Assembly (NCBI RefSeq): GCF_036231355.1
Contig: NZ_CP109496.1
Location: forward strand, 1,674,001-1,738,000
Direction of reading: 5' to 3'
Source of the DNA: Streptomyces sp. NBC_01431
Lineage (GTDB): Bacteria > Actinomycetota > Actinomycetes > Streptomycetales > Streptomycetaceae
Length of the DNA stretch: 64,000 nt
Numbering within the stretch: position 1 is the stretch's first letter; every line of letters begins with the position of its first letter. Under the pieces are notes generated by a model. The model was given only the letters and a program-made list of their open reading frames with translations, had not been told where the DNA came from and did no database searches. Position numbers and translations under genes: made by a program. Below, in pieces: positions 36,081 to 46,739 of this stretch.

Positions 36081-37424
36081 ATGTCAGAGCGTGTCATGCC
36101 CGGTCGCACGGACGGCCTGATCACCCTGGGTGCCGCGGACGCTCTGTGGGCCGATTTGACGGCCGACAGTGCTGTGCCGACGGGTGCTGGGGCATTCACC
36201 TGCCCTCCTGCCAGTACCCGGGCAGGGTACGTCCTGCTCGGCGGCTATGTGGTGGCGACGGTGCGGGCGAGCAGCGGTCAGTGGAGTGTCCGCGAGGTCG
36301 AGGTGCGCCAGGCGGCCGCGGAACTGAACGCGGTGGGGATGGATCGCCAAGACCTGGTCCGCGTCGGTCCGTCCCGCCGGGCGCCGAGGCAGGAGTGCCA
36401 CGAGAACACGCCCCTGCGTTGGCGTCAACGCATCATTGGGGAACTGCAGGAGCTGGGCGGCCCCGAGCGGGCAGCACGACGTGAAGCCGGCCAGCCCTAC
36501 CATCTGGCGGGGATCGACTGGCGACAGATACTCGTGGAGCAGACCCGCGACGGGACGCAGCGGACGTGGTGGCTGCCGCGCGCTGTGGTCAGGCTGCTGG
36601 ATGCGGCCGAGCACACCGAAACGCAGTGGGTGCACGCCGCGCGGACCCTCCAGGCAAGCGCAGCCGTCACCAAGCCGCCCACCCACCCCCGCGAGGCCCG
36701 AGACGCCGACGGTCGGCAGACGACGAGCCCCCAGGGCCCCACCGCCTCACTGCGCCCGTACAACAGAGAGCTGGAAGGCCAGCTGTACTCGGTGCTCAGC
36801 AAGAAGCCCGGTACCTCCCGCAGGGTGGCCGGGTGGGCGTGCGCCGTCTGCCGCACCGCGCCTGCCACCGTCCTCGACCACTGCCATGAACACGGCTATG
36901 TCCGCGCCCCGGTCTGCCAGTCGTGCAACACCCAGGAACGCCCCGACCATCTGTACAGCAACGACATCCGCGTGGCCGGCCGCTACACACGTCTCTTCCA
37001 CACCGCCGCCGAGGACTGGCTCCATCACTGGCACCGCTGCCCCGGCTGCCGCGCACGCACCACCCTCCCATTGCCGCACCTCGCCGCCTGGACCGCCCAT
37101 GTGGCCTGCCACTCCCTGCGCCCCGCCCACCGCGCCGCCGGCGGGCGCAAGCCCTGCGGCATGCTGCGCGTGTCCTGGACAGGCAGTCACCACGCGCCTC
37201 GTTCCTGTCTCCTCACGGTCTCCGTCGACTTCTGTCCCTTGGGCGAGCACCGTGTCCTGGCACAAGTCCCCTACCGGGACGCCGCCGAGCAATTCCGCAC
37301 CTGGCTGGCCGAGACGGCCCCTGCCGTGGCCGCCGAGGCCGGCCCCGACCGCCTGGACGGCCTCCCCGACCAGCCCCGGCCCGTCATCGCGGACACCAAC
37401 GGCGAGGGCCTGGCACTGTTCTGA
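36081..37424 (+). CDS. Endonuclease VII-like (HNH-type) nuclease
   Basis: 447 residues from MSERVMPGRTDGLITLGAAD. The nuclease motif around residues 252-292 is WACAVCRTAPATVLDHCHEH, then GYVRAPVCQSCNTQE: two CxxC zinc pairs and the catalytic DH, as in recombination endonuclease VII and related HNH families of phages and streptomycetes. The C-terminal part has a second Cys pair (RCPGCRART). The first 240 residues are unassigned. It probably cuts DNA; the biological role, whether housekeeping or mobile-element, is open. Confidence 0.75.
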   Translation: MSERVMPGRTDGLITLGAADALWADLTADSAVPTGAGAFTCPPASTRAGYVLLGGYVVATVRASSGQWSVREVEVRQAAAELNAVGMDRQDLVRVGPSRRAPRQECHENTPLRWRQRIIGELQELGGPERAARREAGQPYHLAGIDWRQILVEQTRDGTQRTWWLPRAVVRLLDAAEHTETQWVHAARTLQASAAVTKPPTHPREARDADGRQTTSPQGPTASLRPYNRELEGQLYSVLSKKPGTSRRVAGWACAVCRTAPATVLDHCHEHGYVRAPVCQSCNTQERPDHLYSNDIRVAGRYTRLFHTAAEDWLHHWHRCPGCRARTTLPLPHLAAWTAHVACHSLRPAHRAAGGRKPCGMLRVSWTGSHHAPRSCLLTVSVDFCPLGEHRVLAQVPYRDAAEQFRTWLAETAPAVAAEAGPDRLDGLPDQPRPVIADTNGEGLALF

Positions 37425-37684
37425 GTGAGCACCGGAAGACCGAACACCCCTACGCCACCCGGCAGTTCCTGGCCCCCGACACAGTCACTCCGTACACCCC
37501 AGCGACATGCGCAGCAGCGATACCCTGGATCATGCTGCGCAATTACAGGACGTAGCCGGCGCGCACGACGGGAGGTGCCCCTTGACACCCAGGCACCCGC
37601 TTTCGATCGGCTGAGGCCGCGCAGGCCCCCTGATATGGTTCTCAGGCGCGCATGGCCAGTGGAAACTCCAGGTCAGACGGGCAT

Positions 37685-37761
<77 letters not shown>

Positions 37762-37950
37762 ACGCTTCACGCGTGGTCGAAGGCCGTATCCGCAGAGGGG
37801 AGAAGACGACCTTCAGCATTCTCCTGGGCAGGATGCCCGCAACGTGATCATCCTCCATCCGCGTCCGTGATCCTCGACATCTCCGTCGAAGACGACCCAC
37901 CCCACGCCCCGAGCGGAACTCCACCGACCGGCCAGGGGCAAGAGGGCCAT

Positions 37951-39053
37951 TCACGAGCAAGCCGGGCCCTGCCGTTGCCCTTGGACGAGGCGGTAGACCT
38001 CCCGGGCCACATACCGTTTCAGGCAGCGGATGATCTCCCGGCGGGGCTTCCCTTCCGCCACACGCCGCTCGTAGTACGCCTGGGTCCGCGGGTCCCAGCG
38101 CAGCCGCGTCAGCACGATGCGATGCAAGGCAGCATTGGCCTGCCGGTTGCCGCCACGGTTGAGCCGGCGATGGCGTCTACTGCCCGAGGAGTACTCAACC
38201 GGGCTTGCCCCGTACAGCGCGGCGAACGATGCTTCGCCGCGCATTCGTTGAGCGTTGTCCCCGATGGTGATCAAGAGAACGGCGGCGCTTCCGGGCCTAC
38301 CTCTATGGCGTCAAGCAGTTCGGGGTAGTGCCGCTCTATCAATGCGGAGAGGCGCTGCTGCAGCCCCTGGGCCTGCACGAGAATTTGCTCGATGCGCTGG
38401 GCCAAGGTACACAGCGTGAACCGCGTGGCCTGCAGCACCGGATCTGCTGCTCCGTCGTCCTCGCTGAGCCGGGCGCAGGCGCGAATGAGCGCACGACGCT
38501 TCAGACTCATCAGCTCTTCCCGCAGTGCCGGGTCGGCGGTGACCAAGATCGTCTTCAGCTGGTTCGTGGCCTGGGTAGAGGCTTTGACGGCAGAGTCCCG
38601 GGCCGTCTTGTACATCCGGGCGATCTCTATCGGGCCGTTACCCGCCTTGCGGCAGGAACGCGCACGGCCGCTGAGCACGGCACGGGCGTCGGCCTCTGCA
38701 TCGCGGCGATCGGACTTGCCATGCCGGCGACGCGCCGCACGGCCAGGTCCAGGAGCCTCGTACACGAGGATGCCCCGCGACAGCAGATACCGGGTCAGGG
38801 CCGCCCCGTAGCTCCCCGCCCCCTCCACTCCGGCCCGGCGGACAACACCTAGCTCACCTACCCATTGGACGAGTTGCCGATATCCGGCCGCCGTGGCCGG
38901 GAAACTCCGCGCAGCAAGAACCTGGCCTGCCGTGGAGACAGCGGCGGCCACATGAGCATCTCGGTGCGTGTCAATGCCAAGAACCACTTCCTCCGGGTCC
39001 ATCGGGAGATCCGGCTGGGCAGCAGGAGCGCCTGTATGACCGATCACCATCAC
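37951..39053 (-). pseudogene. IS110-family transposase, single-base deletion
   Basis: N-terminal RuvC-like part EEVVLGIDTHRDAHVAAAV with later GKSDRRDAEADARAVLSGRA (DEDD-type acids) runs to IEVGPEAPPFS and stops at 38271. The rest, LITIGDNAQRMRGEASFAAL and YGASPVEYSSGSRRHRR (catalytic Ser region), continues in another frame to 37951. A missing A in GGAAGCGCC explains the break. IS110 elements lack terminal repeats, so its ends are not defined. Confidence 0.85.
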
Positions 39054-39329
39054 CGCCTTCGCTGCGACGTATGCGCGGTCACTGGCCCGGAGGAGCGGTC
39101 ATCGGTGACAGAGTGCATATTCCTCACGCAACACGATCCTCCGGACACACACTCCGGGGCAGTGCCCTTACACACCGCCCCGCCCCGAGGAACGACAGGG
39201 GGATCGAAGGACACATCCGTTCAGAGAAGTCAGGAGTCAAATCCCGCGGCAGGGCAGTCCTGATGCCATTCTCCCCGCCGGACCCCGCACGTAGTCAGCT
39301 GTCCCACCACAAGTGCGGGCCAACGGAAG

Positions 39330-39644
39330 TCACCCCGTACCCAGGCGCCCGGAGTGCTGCGCCGGTGCGCAACGGTGCGCACACCCCTCGCAGCAGCCCC
39401 ACGCTACGAGGCGATATCCAACCGGGTGACGTCCGGCGTGCCGAACAGACCGTCGAAGTGGCGCCTGGAGGGTGATGACGGCTGCGGCGTGGACGTCCTT
39501 GTGGGTGTCGACGCCGAGCAGGACTTCCTCGGCGGCACCGGCCGGGACGTGACGTGGGGCGGTGGGCTGCGTGATGCTGGGCAAGGTCGCCTGCCTCCTG
39601 ATCGCCTCGGGCGCTGGTGGCCGTCGCCGGGCCGGGGCGGTCAA
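39330..39644 (-). pseudogene. IS110-family transposase, N-terminal remnant
   Basis: Only EEVLLGVDTHKDVHAAAVIT and a few residues resemble the IS110 N terminus; downstream sequence is scrambled and no C-terminal half is present. The upstream noncoding stretch shares AAGGCCCCTAT (39667) with the leader of the intact IS110 at 61,521-62,630 at a similar distance from the VDTH codons, so both belong to one subgroup. Confidence 0.65.
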
Positions 39645-39804
39645 AACTGTGACGGTGCCTGTCGCGAAGGCCCCTATCGGGACGCGTCCCCTGCCCGGCG
39701 GCAGTGAGTACCGCTCCCGGCAGTGGCCGACAGATCAACGCCAAGGCAACAACGCCAGTCGAAACACGGGTCAAGCCACCGCCCGAAGCGGCACCTGATC
39801 ATCC

Positions 39805-40494
39805 TCACAGTCGAAGCATGAACCGGTTCGGCCGGTGCTTTGCCGGACGTCCAACTCGGCCAATGTGTCGCGGAATTGGCGAGAGGTGTTTGGACAAGTT
39901 CAACCGGTCGGTGTGGAAGATCGCGTTGCCGGCCGTGTGTCCGCCGGCATGGGCCATTCGGATGGCGTCATCGACCAGCTGGGTGCGCATATGGTCGGCC
40001 ATGGACCAGCCGACGGCCTCGCGCGTGCGCAGGTCGATCACCGTGGCGAGGTAAAGCCATCCCTCGGCGGTGGGCAGGCAGGTGATGTCACCGACAAGTT
40101 TCAGGCCCGGCATCGGCGCGGTGAAGTCCCGCTGGACGAGGTCGGGTGCGGGCGGTGCCGTACGGTCAGCCTTTGTCAGGGACCGTGATTTCCGGCGGGT
40201 TATTCCGGCGATCTGACGTTCCCGCATGACCCGGGCGACGCGTTTGCGATTCACGACCTGCCCCTGCTGGCGCAAGGTACGAGTGATCCGCAGAGCGCCG
40301 TAGGCGCCCCGGGACTCGGTGTGGATGCACCGGATCCGGCGGACAAGTTCCTCTTCCTGATCCGCCCTTTGCTGCCGTGCCTCCTTGTTCTTGTGCCAGG
40401 TGTAATAGCCGGAGCGGTCCCAGCCCAGGACGTCGCACATCCGCTTCACGCCATGGGCGTTCCGGTGCTCGTCGACGAAACGGAAGCGGATCAC
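39805..40494 (-). pseudogene. IS3-family OrfB, C-terminally truncated
   Basis: Begins MIRFRFVDEHRNAHGVKRMC and has RTLRQQGQVVNRKRVARVMR, the first Asp in LVGDITCLPTAEGWLYLATV and the second in AIFHTDR. After HTDR the sequence turns into unrelated LNLSKHLSPIPRHIGR, so the catalytic Glu and the end are missing. Second IS3 copy in the window, of a different subgroup from the one at 25,313. Confidence 0.75.
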
Positions 40495-40801
40495 CGTGTC
40501 GTCTCCCGTGCGAAATAGGCGGCGGCCTTCCGGAGGATCTCGTTGTCCTCCTCCAGCCGGGCGTTCTCCCGCCGCAGGCGCCTGAGTTCCTCTTGCTCGC
40601 CCGAGGTCATGTCGGCATCAGCCTCGTCGGCACTCGTGTGGGCGCGACAGGCGGCGTCCTCTCGGACCCACTTCCGCAACGTTTCCAGATGGATGCCAAG
40701 ACCCCGGGCGATGTCGGTAAGGGGGCGGTCTTCGAGGACCGCACAAGGTCCACTGCGTCCCGTTTGAACTCGTCCGGGAAATTCCTCCGTTTTGCCACCA
40801 T
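40491..40801 (-). pseudogene. IS3-family OrfA, frameshifted
   Basis: MVAKRRNFPDEFKRDAVDLV starts at 40801, then the frame is lost and resumes as EDRPLTDIARGLGIHLETLR, KWVREDAACRAHTSADEADA and RRENARLEEDNEILRKAAAY, ending 4 bases into orfB. A base is missing around 40,735. Inactive. Confidence 0.7.
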
Positions 40802-41167
40802 GGATCACTTCCCCTGGATGACGAAACATCCAGCGTCCAGATGTCGGAATCTCGGGGGTCACTCCACGCCGGCCTCGCACCGCCGACGGCGACACACCCT
40901 CGTACGTCACTGCGGGAGTCGTCCCTACCGGCCCGCCGGTGTGCCAGTCCGCCTGTGGGCGGCTCGTCAGCTGTGGCTCTGCGCCATTGGAACGACCGCG
41001 CAGGCCCGTGAAGACTGTCGGAGCAGTGCCGTGGATCAATCGCACACGGATATTCGGGGGCTTGCGCCTGCGGTCAGCAGGCGCGGAGTGCGTTCAGGTT
41101 CCGCCCGGACTCCGTCATGTGGTCCCGACCTGCACCCGTGACATTCGACATCCGAACGGAACCCTCA

Positions 41168-41905
41168 ATGACCAACACCGTCTCCACGAGACCCGCTTCG
41201 CACAAAACCACGCGTCACAGGTGGAGCTGGACCTGGGTCATGCTGTCCTCACTGGCGATAGCCGGTTACTTCGTCGGCCAGTACGGCGAAGGTACGCTCG
41301 CCGAACTCGCCCACAGCAATGTCGGACTGGCCACCACGTATGCGGATCGGGGCTGGCCGGTCCAGGTGGCCTTCTACGTCCACATCGTCAGTTCCGGGCT
41401 CGCGCTGGCACTTGGGCCCTGGCAGTTCTCCAAGCGCCTGCGCACCCGGCGCCCGCGCGTACACCGGTGGATCGGGCGGACCTACATGATCACGCTCGGC
41501 CTCGGGTCGGTGGCAGCGTTCATCATGTCGATGTTCAACTCGGTTGGCATCAGTGGGTTCTTCGGCTTTGCGGCTCTGGCGGTGCTCTGGGGATGGACAG
41601 CCCTGCGGGGCTACAAGGCCGCGCGTGCCCGACGATTCCGTGAGCACGAGGCATGGATGATCCGCAACTTCGCTCTCACCTACGCCGCTGTGACACTCCG
41701 GCTGTGGCTGGGCGTGCTGATATTCGTGCAGTTGCCGTTCTCCGACGGCCGCGAATTCACGGACATCTTCAATCAGGCATACGGCCCGCTTCCCTACCTG
41801 TGCTGGATACCCAACATCGTGGTGGCCGAGTTCATGGTGCGGCGCCGGAACCTCCCCTCCCTGCACATGACCACCTCCACGCCCGACCCCCGGCTCACCC
41901 TATGA
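41168..41905 (+). CDS. DUF2306-type integral membrane protein
   Basis: About 245 residues from MTNTVSTRPASHKTTRHRWS. Seven or so hydrophobic stretches; the conserved core is VAFYVHIVSSGLALALGPWQ, RVHRWIGRTYMITLGLGSVA and REHEAWMIRNFALTYAAVTL with conserved His residues in membrane-edge positions, typical of DUF2306 (YndG-like/haem-like oxidoreductase superfamily). No partner genes. Function unknown. The longer frame upstream of 41168 is not supported. Confidence 0.8.
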   Translation: MTNTVSTRPASHKTTRHRWSWTWVMLSSLAIAGYFVGQYGEGTLAELAHSNVGLATTYADRGWPVQVAFYVHIVSSGLALALGPWQFSKRLRTRRPRVHRWIGRTYMITLGLGSVAAFIMSMFNSVGISGFFGFAALAVLWGWTALRGYKAARARRFREHEAWMIRNFALTYAAVTLRLWLGVLIFVQLPFSDGREFTDIFNQAYGPLPYLCWIPNIVVAEFMVRRRNLPSLHMTTSTPDPRLTL

Positions 41906-42707
41906 CCCACCTATCGCCGCTGTGAGCCATCCCACCACCGTGGTTGCACACGCCCGGCGGTGGCCCGCCCGCTGGACAACCTGTCCACCGGGAATCCGGG
42001 TCGCCGCCGGGCACACTCATGCGGGGGGGCGGGGGCGGCCAAACCCCGCCGTCCCGGGCCCCTCCCTGTCCGGCCGACACCAAGCTGGAAGACCCATCGG
42101 CCACCGAACTCGCTGAGACCGCGCCACTATCCCGTTTCGCCACCGGCCCCACGGCACCGTAGGTTTCAGCGGATGACGCCGCGCGGATGACGCGTCCCCG
42201 GGGCCCCGCGGGTTCCATGGTGCCCCGCACACGCCGCGGCTGCCCTGTCCTCTGCGCGCCCAGGCCGTCCACCCGCCGATGAGCGGCACTTTGGGGTGCC
42301 TGGATCACCGGCTCTCCTTGGAGTCCCGCGCTGCTGACGACGTCACGCCCGATCATCAGCACACGTGGGAGCGGATCGTGTGCTCCCCGCGGCGACGCCG
42401 CTCGTTCAGGCCCGTTGTGCGTCCGGTGCCCCACCCTCCGGTTCCAAACGGATGAGCGGGGCGCACGGGCCGGCGCCGGAGCAACGGAGCGAGCCGTCTG
42501 GCGCGCGACCGGTTCAGGACGGCACAACCGACCAGGAGACGTACCTGTTGAGGGGCCGTTCGTACGGCGGGGCTTCGAGCACACGACTACGGCCGTCGCC
42601 GCGACACCGCTACAGGGATGTCGCCACGACGGCCGTGTTCGTCCGCCTCACCAGACGTCTCGGGATGGTTGCGGGCCCCGCCATCCGATACGGCGGGCCC
42701 CACACGG
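41906..42707. other. Intergenic stretch, no gene seen
   Basis: About 800 bases between the DUF2306 gene and the carotenoid-oxygenase stop. Long frames on both strands are rich in Arg, Pro and Gly without family character or ribosome sites. A G-run near 42,027 is the only notable composition feature. Confidence 0.5.
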
Positions 42708-44045
42708 TCACTCGTCCGGCAGCCAGTTGCCGTGGAACCCGAACGGGACACGACGGGGCAGGTGAATCGTGGCCACCGGCGGTGCCACAACGTCCTGAGC
42801 GTCCAGGATCACCAGGTCACTCTTGTCGGTGCTCGCGTCGTACACGAAGCTCAGGAGCCATCCCGGGCCACCAGGTGTGCCATCGGCCGCAGCGAACGAC
42901 GCCTCGTTGGCAATCCGGCCCGCGGGGAGCTCGTGGCGCATCGCGTTACCCGTCTGCAGGTCGTAGCGGATCAGGTAGGAGTGGGAGAGCCCGGTGCCGA
43001 TGTTCGGGGTGTCCGACACCGTGACGTGTCCGAAACGGGAGTCCAGACCGGCGAGGCGATCGTCCACACGCGGGAACTCGCAGGGCGTGTCGTCAAGCTG
43101 GGTTTCGACGACCTTGCCCGAGTTGAGGTCGAGTTCCCAACGCCACAGAGTGGCATGGGTCTCGCTGTAGACGGGGTATCGGGCTACGTACATGATGATC
43201 CGACCGCTGTCCGGCCCCTCGTCGTACGCGTTCATCGGGTGGAACACGTAGCACGGTTCGATGGGCAGCCAACGGACCGCGCCGAACGGGTCGTTGCGCC
43301 GCAGCACACCGAGCCGGGCCCCGTAGGTCGGGCGCCACTTGTACGGAAGGGCATCCCCGCGGCGAGCCGTCTCCTGGTCGAAAACGACCGGCAGGTCCAT
43401 GAAGACGACGTAGTTGGTGGTCAGATGGAAGTCGTGCATCATCGTGTGCGCCGGCACGTCGATGGGGCGGCTGACCGTGAGGGCACCTGAGGCGTCCGCA
43501 CGGTGGTAGGTCAGGAAGGGGGGCTTGAAGCCGCCGTACCCGAAGAAGTGAAGCTCACCGGTGATCGGGCAGACCTTGGGATGGGCGGTCATGGCGGTGT
43601 TCAGACGCCCACCGAAGTCGTAGGGCCCGATCGTGTCGAATTCTCGGCCGGGACGGAGGTCGAGTTCATATGGGAGGGACGACTCCACCAGGGCGAATGT
43701 GCGCCCGGCGTGCCGAACCACGTGGGTGTTGGCGGAGCCGGCAGTCAGGTCTTCGGTCCCGTCGTCACCGTAGGTCGTCCTACCGTCCGTGAACTTGGTG
43801 GTGCGGACCCAGCGGTTGCGGTACGAGGTCGCTCGGCCGCCTTCCAGACGGACACCGTGCACCATGCCGTCACCGAAGAACCAGTGGGCGGAATCGACGT
43901 CCTGGGGATTGGGACCGTTCCGCACGTACCAGCCGGTGAGCTCCGGGGGGATCGCCCCGGTGACCTCCAGGTCCTGGACGCTCATCTCATCCATCACCGG
44001 CGCGTAGTTCTTGGCGAGGTGCGGGACGGGTGGGTTGTTCATCAT
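42708..44045 (-). CDS. Carotenoid cleavage oxygenase (RPE65/lignostilbene dioxygenase family)
   Basis: 445 residues from ATGATG at 44045/44042. The four iron-binding histidines can be placed in TAHPKVCPITGEL, MMHDFHLTTN, CYVFHPMNAYDEG and VPFGFHGNWLPD at the very end. No signal peptide; these enzymes bind membrane-soluble or aromatic polyene substrates. They cleave double bonds of carotenoids, apocarotenoids or stilbenes with oxygen. No carotenoid biosynthesis genes are nearby, so the substrate may come from elsewhere or be aromatic. Its start lies one base after the stop of an integral membrane protein gene, so the two are translationally coupled. Confidence 0.93.
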   Translation of the reverse strand: MMNNPPVPHLAKNYAPVMDEMSVQDLEVTGAIPPELTGWYVRNGPNPQDVDSAHWFFGDGMVHGVRLEGGRATSYRNRWVRTTKFTDGRTTYGDDGTEDLTAGSANTHVVRHAGRTFALVESSLPYELDLRPGREFDTIGPYDFGGRLNTAMTAHPKVCPITGELHFFGYGGFKPPFLTYHRADASGALTVSRPIDVPAHTMMHDFHLTTNYVVFMDLPVVFDQETARRGDALPYKWRPTYGARLGVLRRNDPFGAVRWLPIEPCYVFHPMNAYDEGPDSGRIIMYVARYPVYSETHATLWRWELDLNSGKVVETQLDDTPCEFPRVDDRLAGLDSRFGHVTVSDTPNIGTGLSHSYLIRYDLQTGNAMRHELPAGRIANEASFAAADGTPGGPGWLLSFVYDASTDKSDLVILDAQDVVAPPVATIHLPRRVPFGFHGNWLPDE

Positions 44046-44046
44046 G

Positions 44047-44613
44047 TCAAACTCCTTGATTCATGGGCGCGTTCATTCGTGCCTGAACACGCTTCGGGTA
44101 TTGCACTGTGATGATGGCCGGAATGATGAGCCCCGCGGCCTGGAAGAAGACCCTGAATCCGACGTTCAGATGAGCGACGACGACCAGGCCCAGGGTGAAT
44201 GTGCTGATCGAGAAGGCGATGGCCCAGACCCTGGTCAGGATCAGGTTGACCCGGTTGAAGCCGGGGTCATTCCACATCTCGCGCGGCACGTCCCGCTTCG
44301 CGATGCCGGTGGTGAACGGGTGACCGACGATGATCGACCCCCACGCCGTGGCGGCCAGCCAGGCCATGGACACCGGGCCGTCCATGTGTGAGGCCGGACT
44401 GCTCGTGTCAGCGAAGGCCAGCATGGTCCAGAGCGCGAAGAACATCGTGTTGCTGTATTCCAGAACGAGAGCTTCGGCCTTGAACCCCCCCTTCACTCCC
44501 ATGAGCAGGATCCAAGCACTGACGACGAGGGCACCCAGAGATGCCCACTGCCATCCAAAAGCGGACATCCCACCAAAAGCCACCCAGGGAAGAAATCCCT
44601 TAGCGAATTGCAT
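44047..44613 (-). CDS. Integral membrane protein coupled to the carotenoid oxygenase
   Basis: 188 residues from MQFAKGFLPWVAFGGMSAFG, start chosen for AAGGA eight bases upstream. Five or six hydrophobic segments; the loop HPFTTGIAKRDVPREMWNDP is typical of a family of streptomycete membrane proteins of unknown function. Directly upstream of the oxygenase and joined to it, so a shared role (for example holding a lipophilic substrate) is likely. The 690 bases upstream (44,614-45,300) contain only its promoter and no recognisable gene. Confidence 0.78.
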   Translation of the reverse strand: MQFAKGFLPWVAFGGMSAFGWQWASLGALVVSAWILLMGVKGGFKAEALVLEYSNTMFFALWTMLAFADTSSPASHMDGPVSMAWLAATAWGSIIVGHPFTTGIAKRDVPREMWNDPGFNRVNLILTRVWAIAFSISTFTLGLVVVAHLNVGFRVFFQAAGLIIPAIITVQYPKRVQARMNAPMNQGV

Positions 44614-45299
44614 TTCATTCCTTATTTGTTCAAGAGAGCCGATGACGTTTCTGCTCCGGCGAACGGAGATCTGCTGCCGAGGTGGGCGATCCTGACCCAC
44701 CGCCGTTCCGCATCTCCTGAACGAAGTCGGCCAGCTGTTCATCGTGGGCTTCGAATGTCACATCACCTTTGTTGCACGGTGCGGCACGGCCGATCCCGCC
44801 ACCGAAGCGCGTAACCGCTGGGTTCATCCGGACTGCGGTCCCGGGATGAGGAGACCACTCGCCGCCACGGCCGCCCGGGGTTCCCGGCGACCGTCACCGT
44901 TTCCGGCCGAACATGAAAGTTCAATGCCACCCGTGGCGGAAATCAGAATACGATCCCGAAAGCAGCGAGTGCCGAAAGAACAGCGGACTCCCCGAGTGGC
45001 GATACCGTTTGCCGAAACTGATCTGACGCCGGAACAACAATAGACCGATCGACGGAAGAGTCGCGCCACCCTTGGGCCTTTCGGCCTCTCTTATATGCCC
45101 TTTGGTGCATCCATGCACATGTTCTCCAATTCTTCTCCGCGCTATGGGCCGGAGAAAGGGATACGACCCCCGCCCGCCCTTCTCGCGCATGGGTGTCCGC
45201 AGCGGTCCAAGCGGTCGTATGAGGCGTCGAGAGCACCGCCTCGGGGGTGGGCCGGAGCGCGGAGATTCGGCGCGGTGATCGTGACGTGAGGCGGCCTGA

Positions 45300-45760
45300 A
45301 GGCGATGGGGCGTTCCAGGTGGTGGCGCGCGTAGCGGGTGGTCGCGATCCGATCCCCGGAACCCGCCCTGGAGAAGAAACGGTTGATGTGGGTCTTCACG
45401 GTGTTCGCGCTCAACTACCGCTCGCCGACGAGGAATCGAAGGCTGCGAGTCCAGCCGCAGCGCTGTGCGGCACGCGCGCGATACGCAACTGGTCGGCGTC
45501 CTGAGGGCTGTCCCGTAATCCTTGGTGGATCAGCGCCCACCAGGGATTACGGAGCAGCCGGCCCTGAGGCCAGACAGGCGCGCGCACCGGCAGGCAGCGT
45601 CCGAAGAACCGAAGCGTCATCGGCATACGTAGTACGCACCACCACCAGCGCATCCGGATGCTCCGCAACCCGCCGCCTCGTGGCCTCGACCCCGTCCGTC
45701 ACCGGCATGTCAGATCCAGCAAGATCGCATCCGGCCCATGCTCGGCGACCATGGCGTTTT
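45300..45760 (-). pseudogene. NarL/FixJ-type response regulator, decayed
   Basis: Pieces in different frames line up with one gene: MVAEHGPDAILLDLTCR then a stop (phosphorylation-site strand, about 45,755-45,705), GVEATRRRVAEHPDALVVVR and TYADDASVLRTLPAGARACL (about 45,690-45,560), and RFLVGER-stop-LSANTVKTHINRFFSRAG (recognition helix, about 45,440-45,380). At least three frameshifts or stops. A DNA-binding regulator once lay here, next to the DUF1453 gene; no kinase is left. Confidence 0.7.
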
Positions 45761-45844
45761 CCTCGGGTCAGGGGTGCCGTGAATGTCCGTCAACGAGACC
45801 TCACGCGCCGCGTGGTGAGGGTGCCGGCCTCACCATCGCCGTCC

Positions 45845-46504
45845 TCATCGCCAGTCGTTGTACCTGCGTGCCCGGCGCTGCTGCCTGCGGCTGCGAAGAG
45901 AGTCCAGTCCGTCGCCCTGTGGGTAACGGGTGTACGGCGGCGGCTGGTCGGCGCCGTACACCCGCCCGGGAGGCTGATTGTCCAGCGGCGGAGGGGTGAA
46001 TCGCTGCGCCATCTGATCCGGGAACGTCCGACCGTCCCGCTCCGGGGCGAACTCCATGCCGGAGGACAGCAGGCGTGGGACGAGAACGGCGGCCTGGCCG
46101 AGCCGGTTGATACCAAGTGCCAGGAAGATGGTCGCCGAGGACGCCGCCACCTTCGCGTCGAGTGTGTGCGCGATGGCTGTTAGGCCCAGGCGCGTGACCA
46201 CCAGCAGCGCCCACAACCACAGCCCGGCGGCAGGCATGCGGGCCCACGTCACACCGCCCCGCGGTTCCAGCCGGGTCATCGCACCCTGCCCTGCTCCGAT
46301 GCCCGCGGCAAGCAATCCGCCGGCGACGAGGCACGTGACGTCGGTGGAGGTCGGATGCTCATGCCTCAGCAGAGCGAGGCCGATCACCGTCAGGACGACC
46401 GGCAGCACCATCAGTCGCCGGCCCGTGAGCGCTTCTCCCCGCAACTGACGTGCGATGACGGCTACGACGATGACTATCGCCACCAGGATCACGATGTAGC
46501 TCAT
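45845..46504 (-). CDS. DUF1453-like membrane protein
   Basis: 219 residues beginning MSYIVILVAIVIVVAVIARQ. Five hydrophobic helices (about 3-20, 31-47, 55-75, 94-110, 125-145) then a polar Pro/Arg-rich cytoplasmic tail. GEALTGRRLMVLPVVLTVIG and WALLVVTRLGLTAIAHTLD are typical of the family, which has no known biochemical function. A fragment of a related protein lies just across on the other strand. Confidence 0.72.
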   Translation of the reverse strand: MSYIVILVAIVIVVAVIARQLRGEALTGRRLMVLPVVLTVIGLALLRHEHPTSTDVTCLVAGGLLAAGIGAGQGAMTRLEPRGGVTWARMPAAGLWLWALLVVTRLGLTAIAHTLDAKVAASSATIFLALGINRLGQAAVLVPRLLSSGMEFAPERDGRTFPDQMAQRFTPPPLDNQPPGRVYGADQPPPYTRYPQGDGLDSLRSRRQQRRARRYNDWR

Positions 46505-46739
46505 ACTTCTTCCTGTCCGTGGGTTGGAATTGGTGTCACCGAGGGCGGACCGGACCCCGAGGAGCGGGCTGACCAGTGGCGGGCGTCCACGGCCAACCGG
46601 AAGGGCGATTCGGCCGGTGTGCTCGGATGCGACGCCGCGCCGGCACCGGCAGCCTCACTTCGGGCGGTGACTCCTGGTGCCGGGCGTGGTGCCATCGGGG
46701 CCCGCGTAGGCCGCCCGCTCACACCCGATGTCGCCCGTT

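Noticed and set aside
41895..42584. Long minus-strand frame of 229 codons
   Set aside because: Arg/Pro/Gly-rich shadow-like composition, no domain pattern, no ribosome site.
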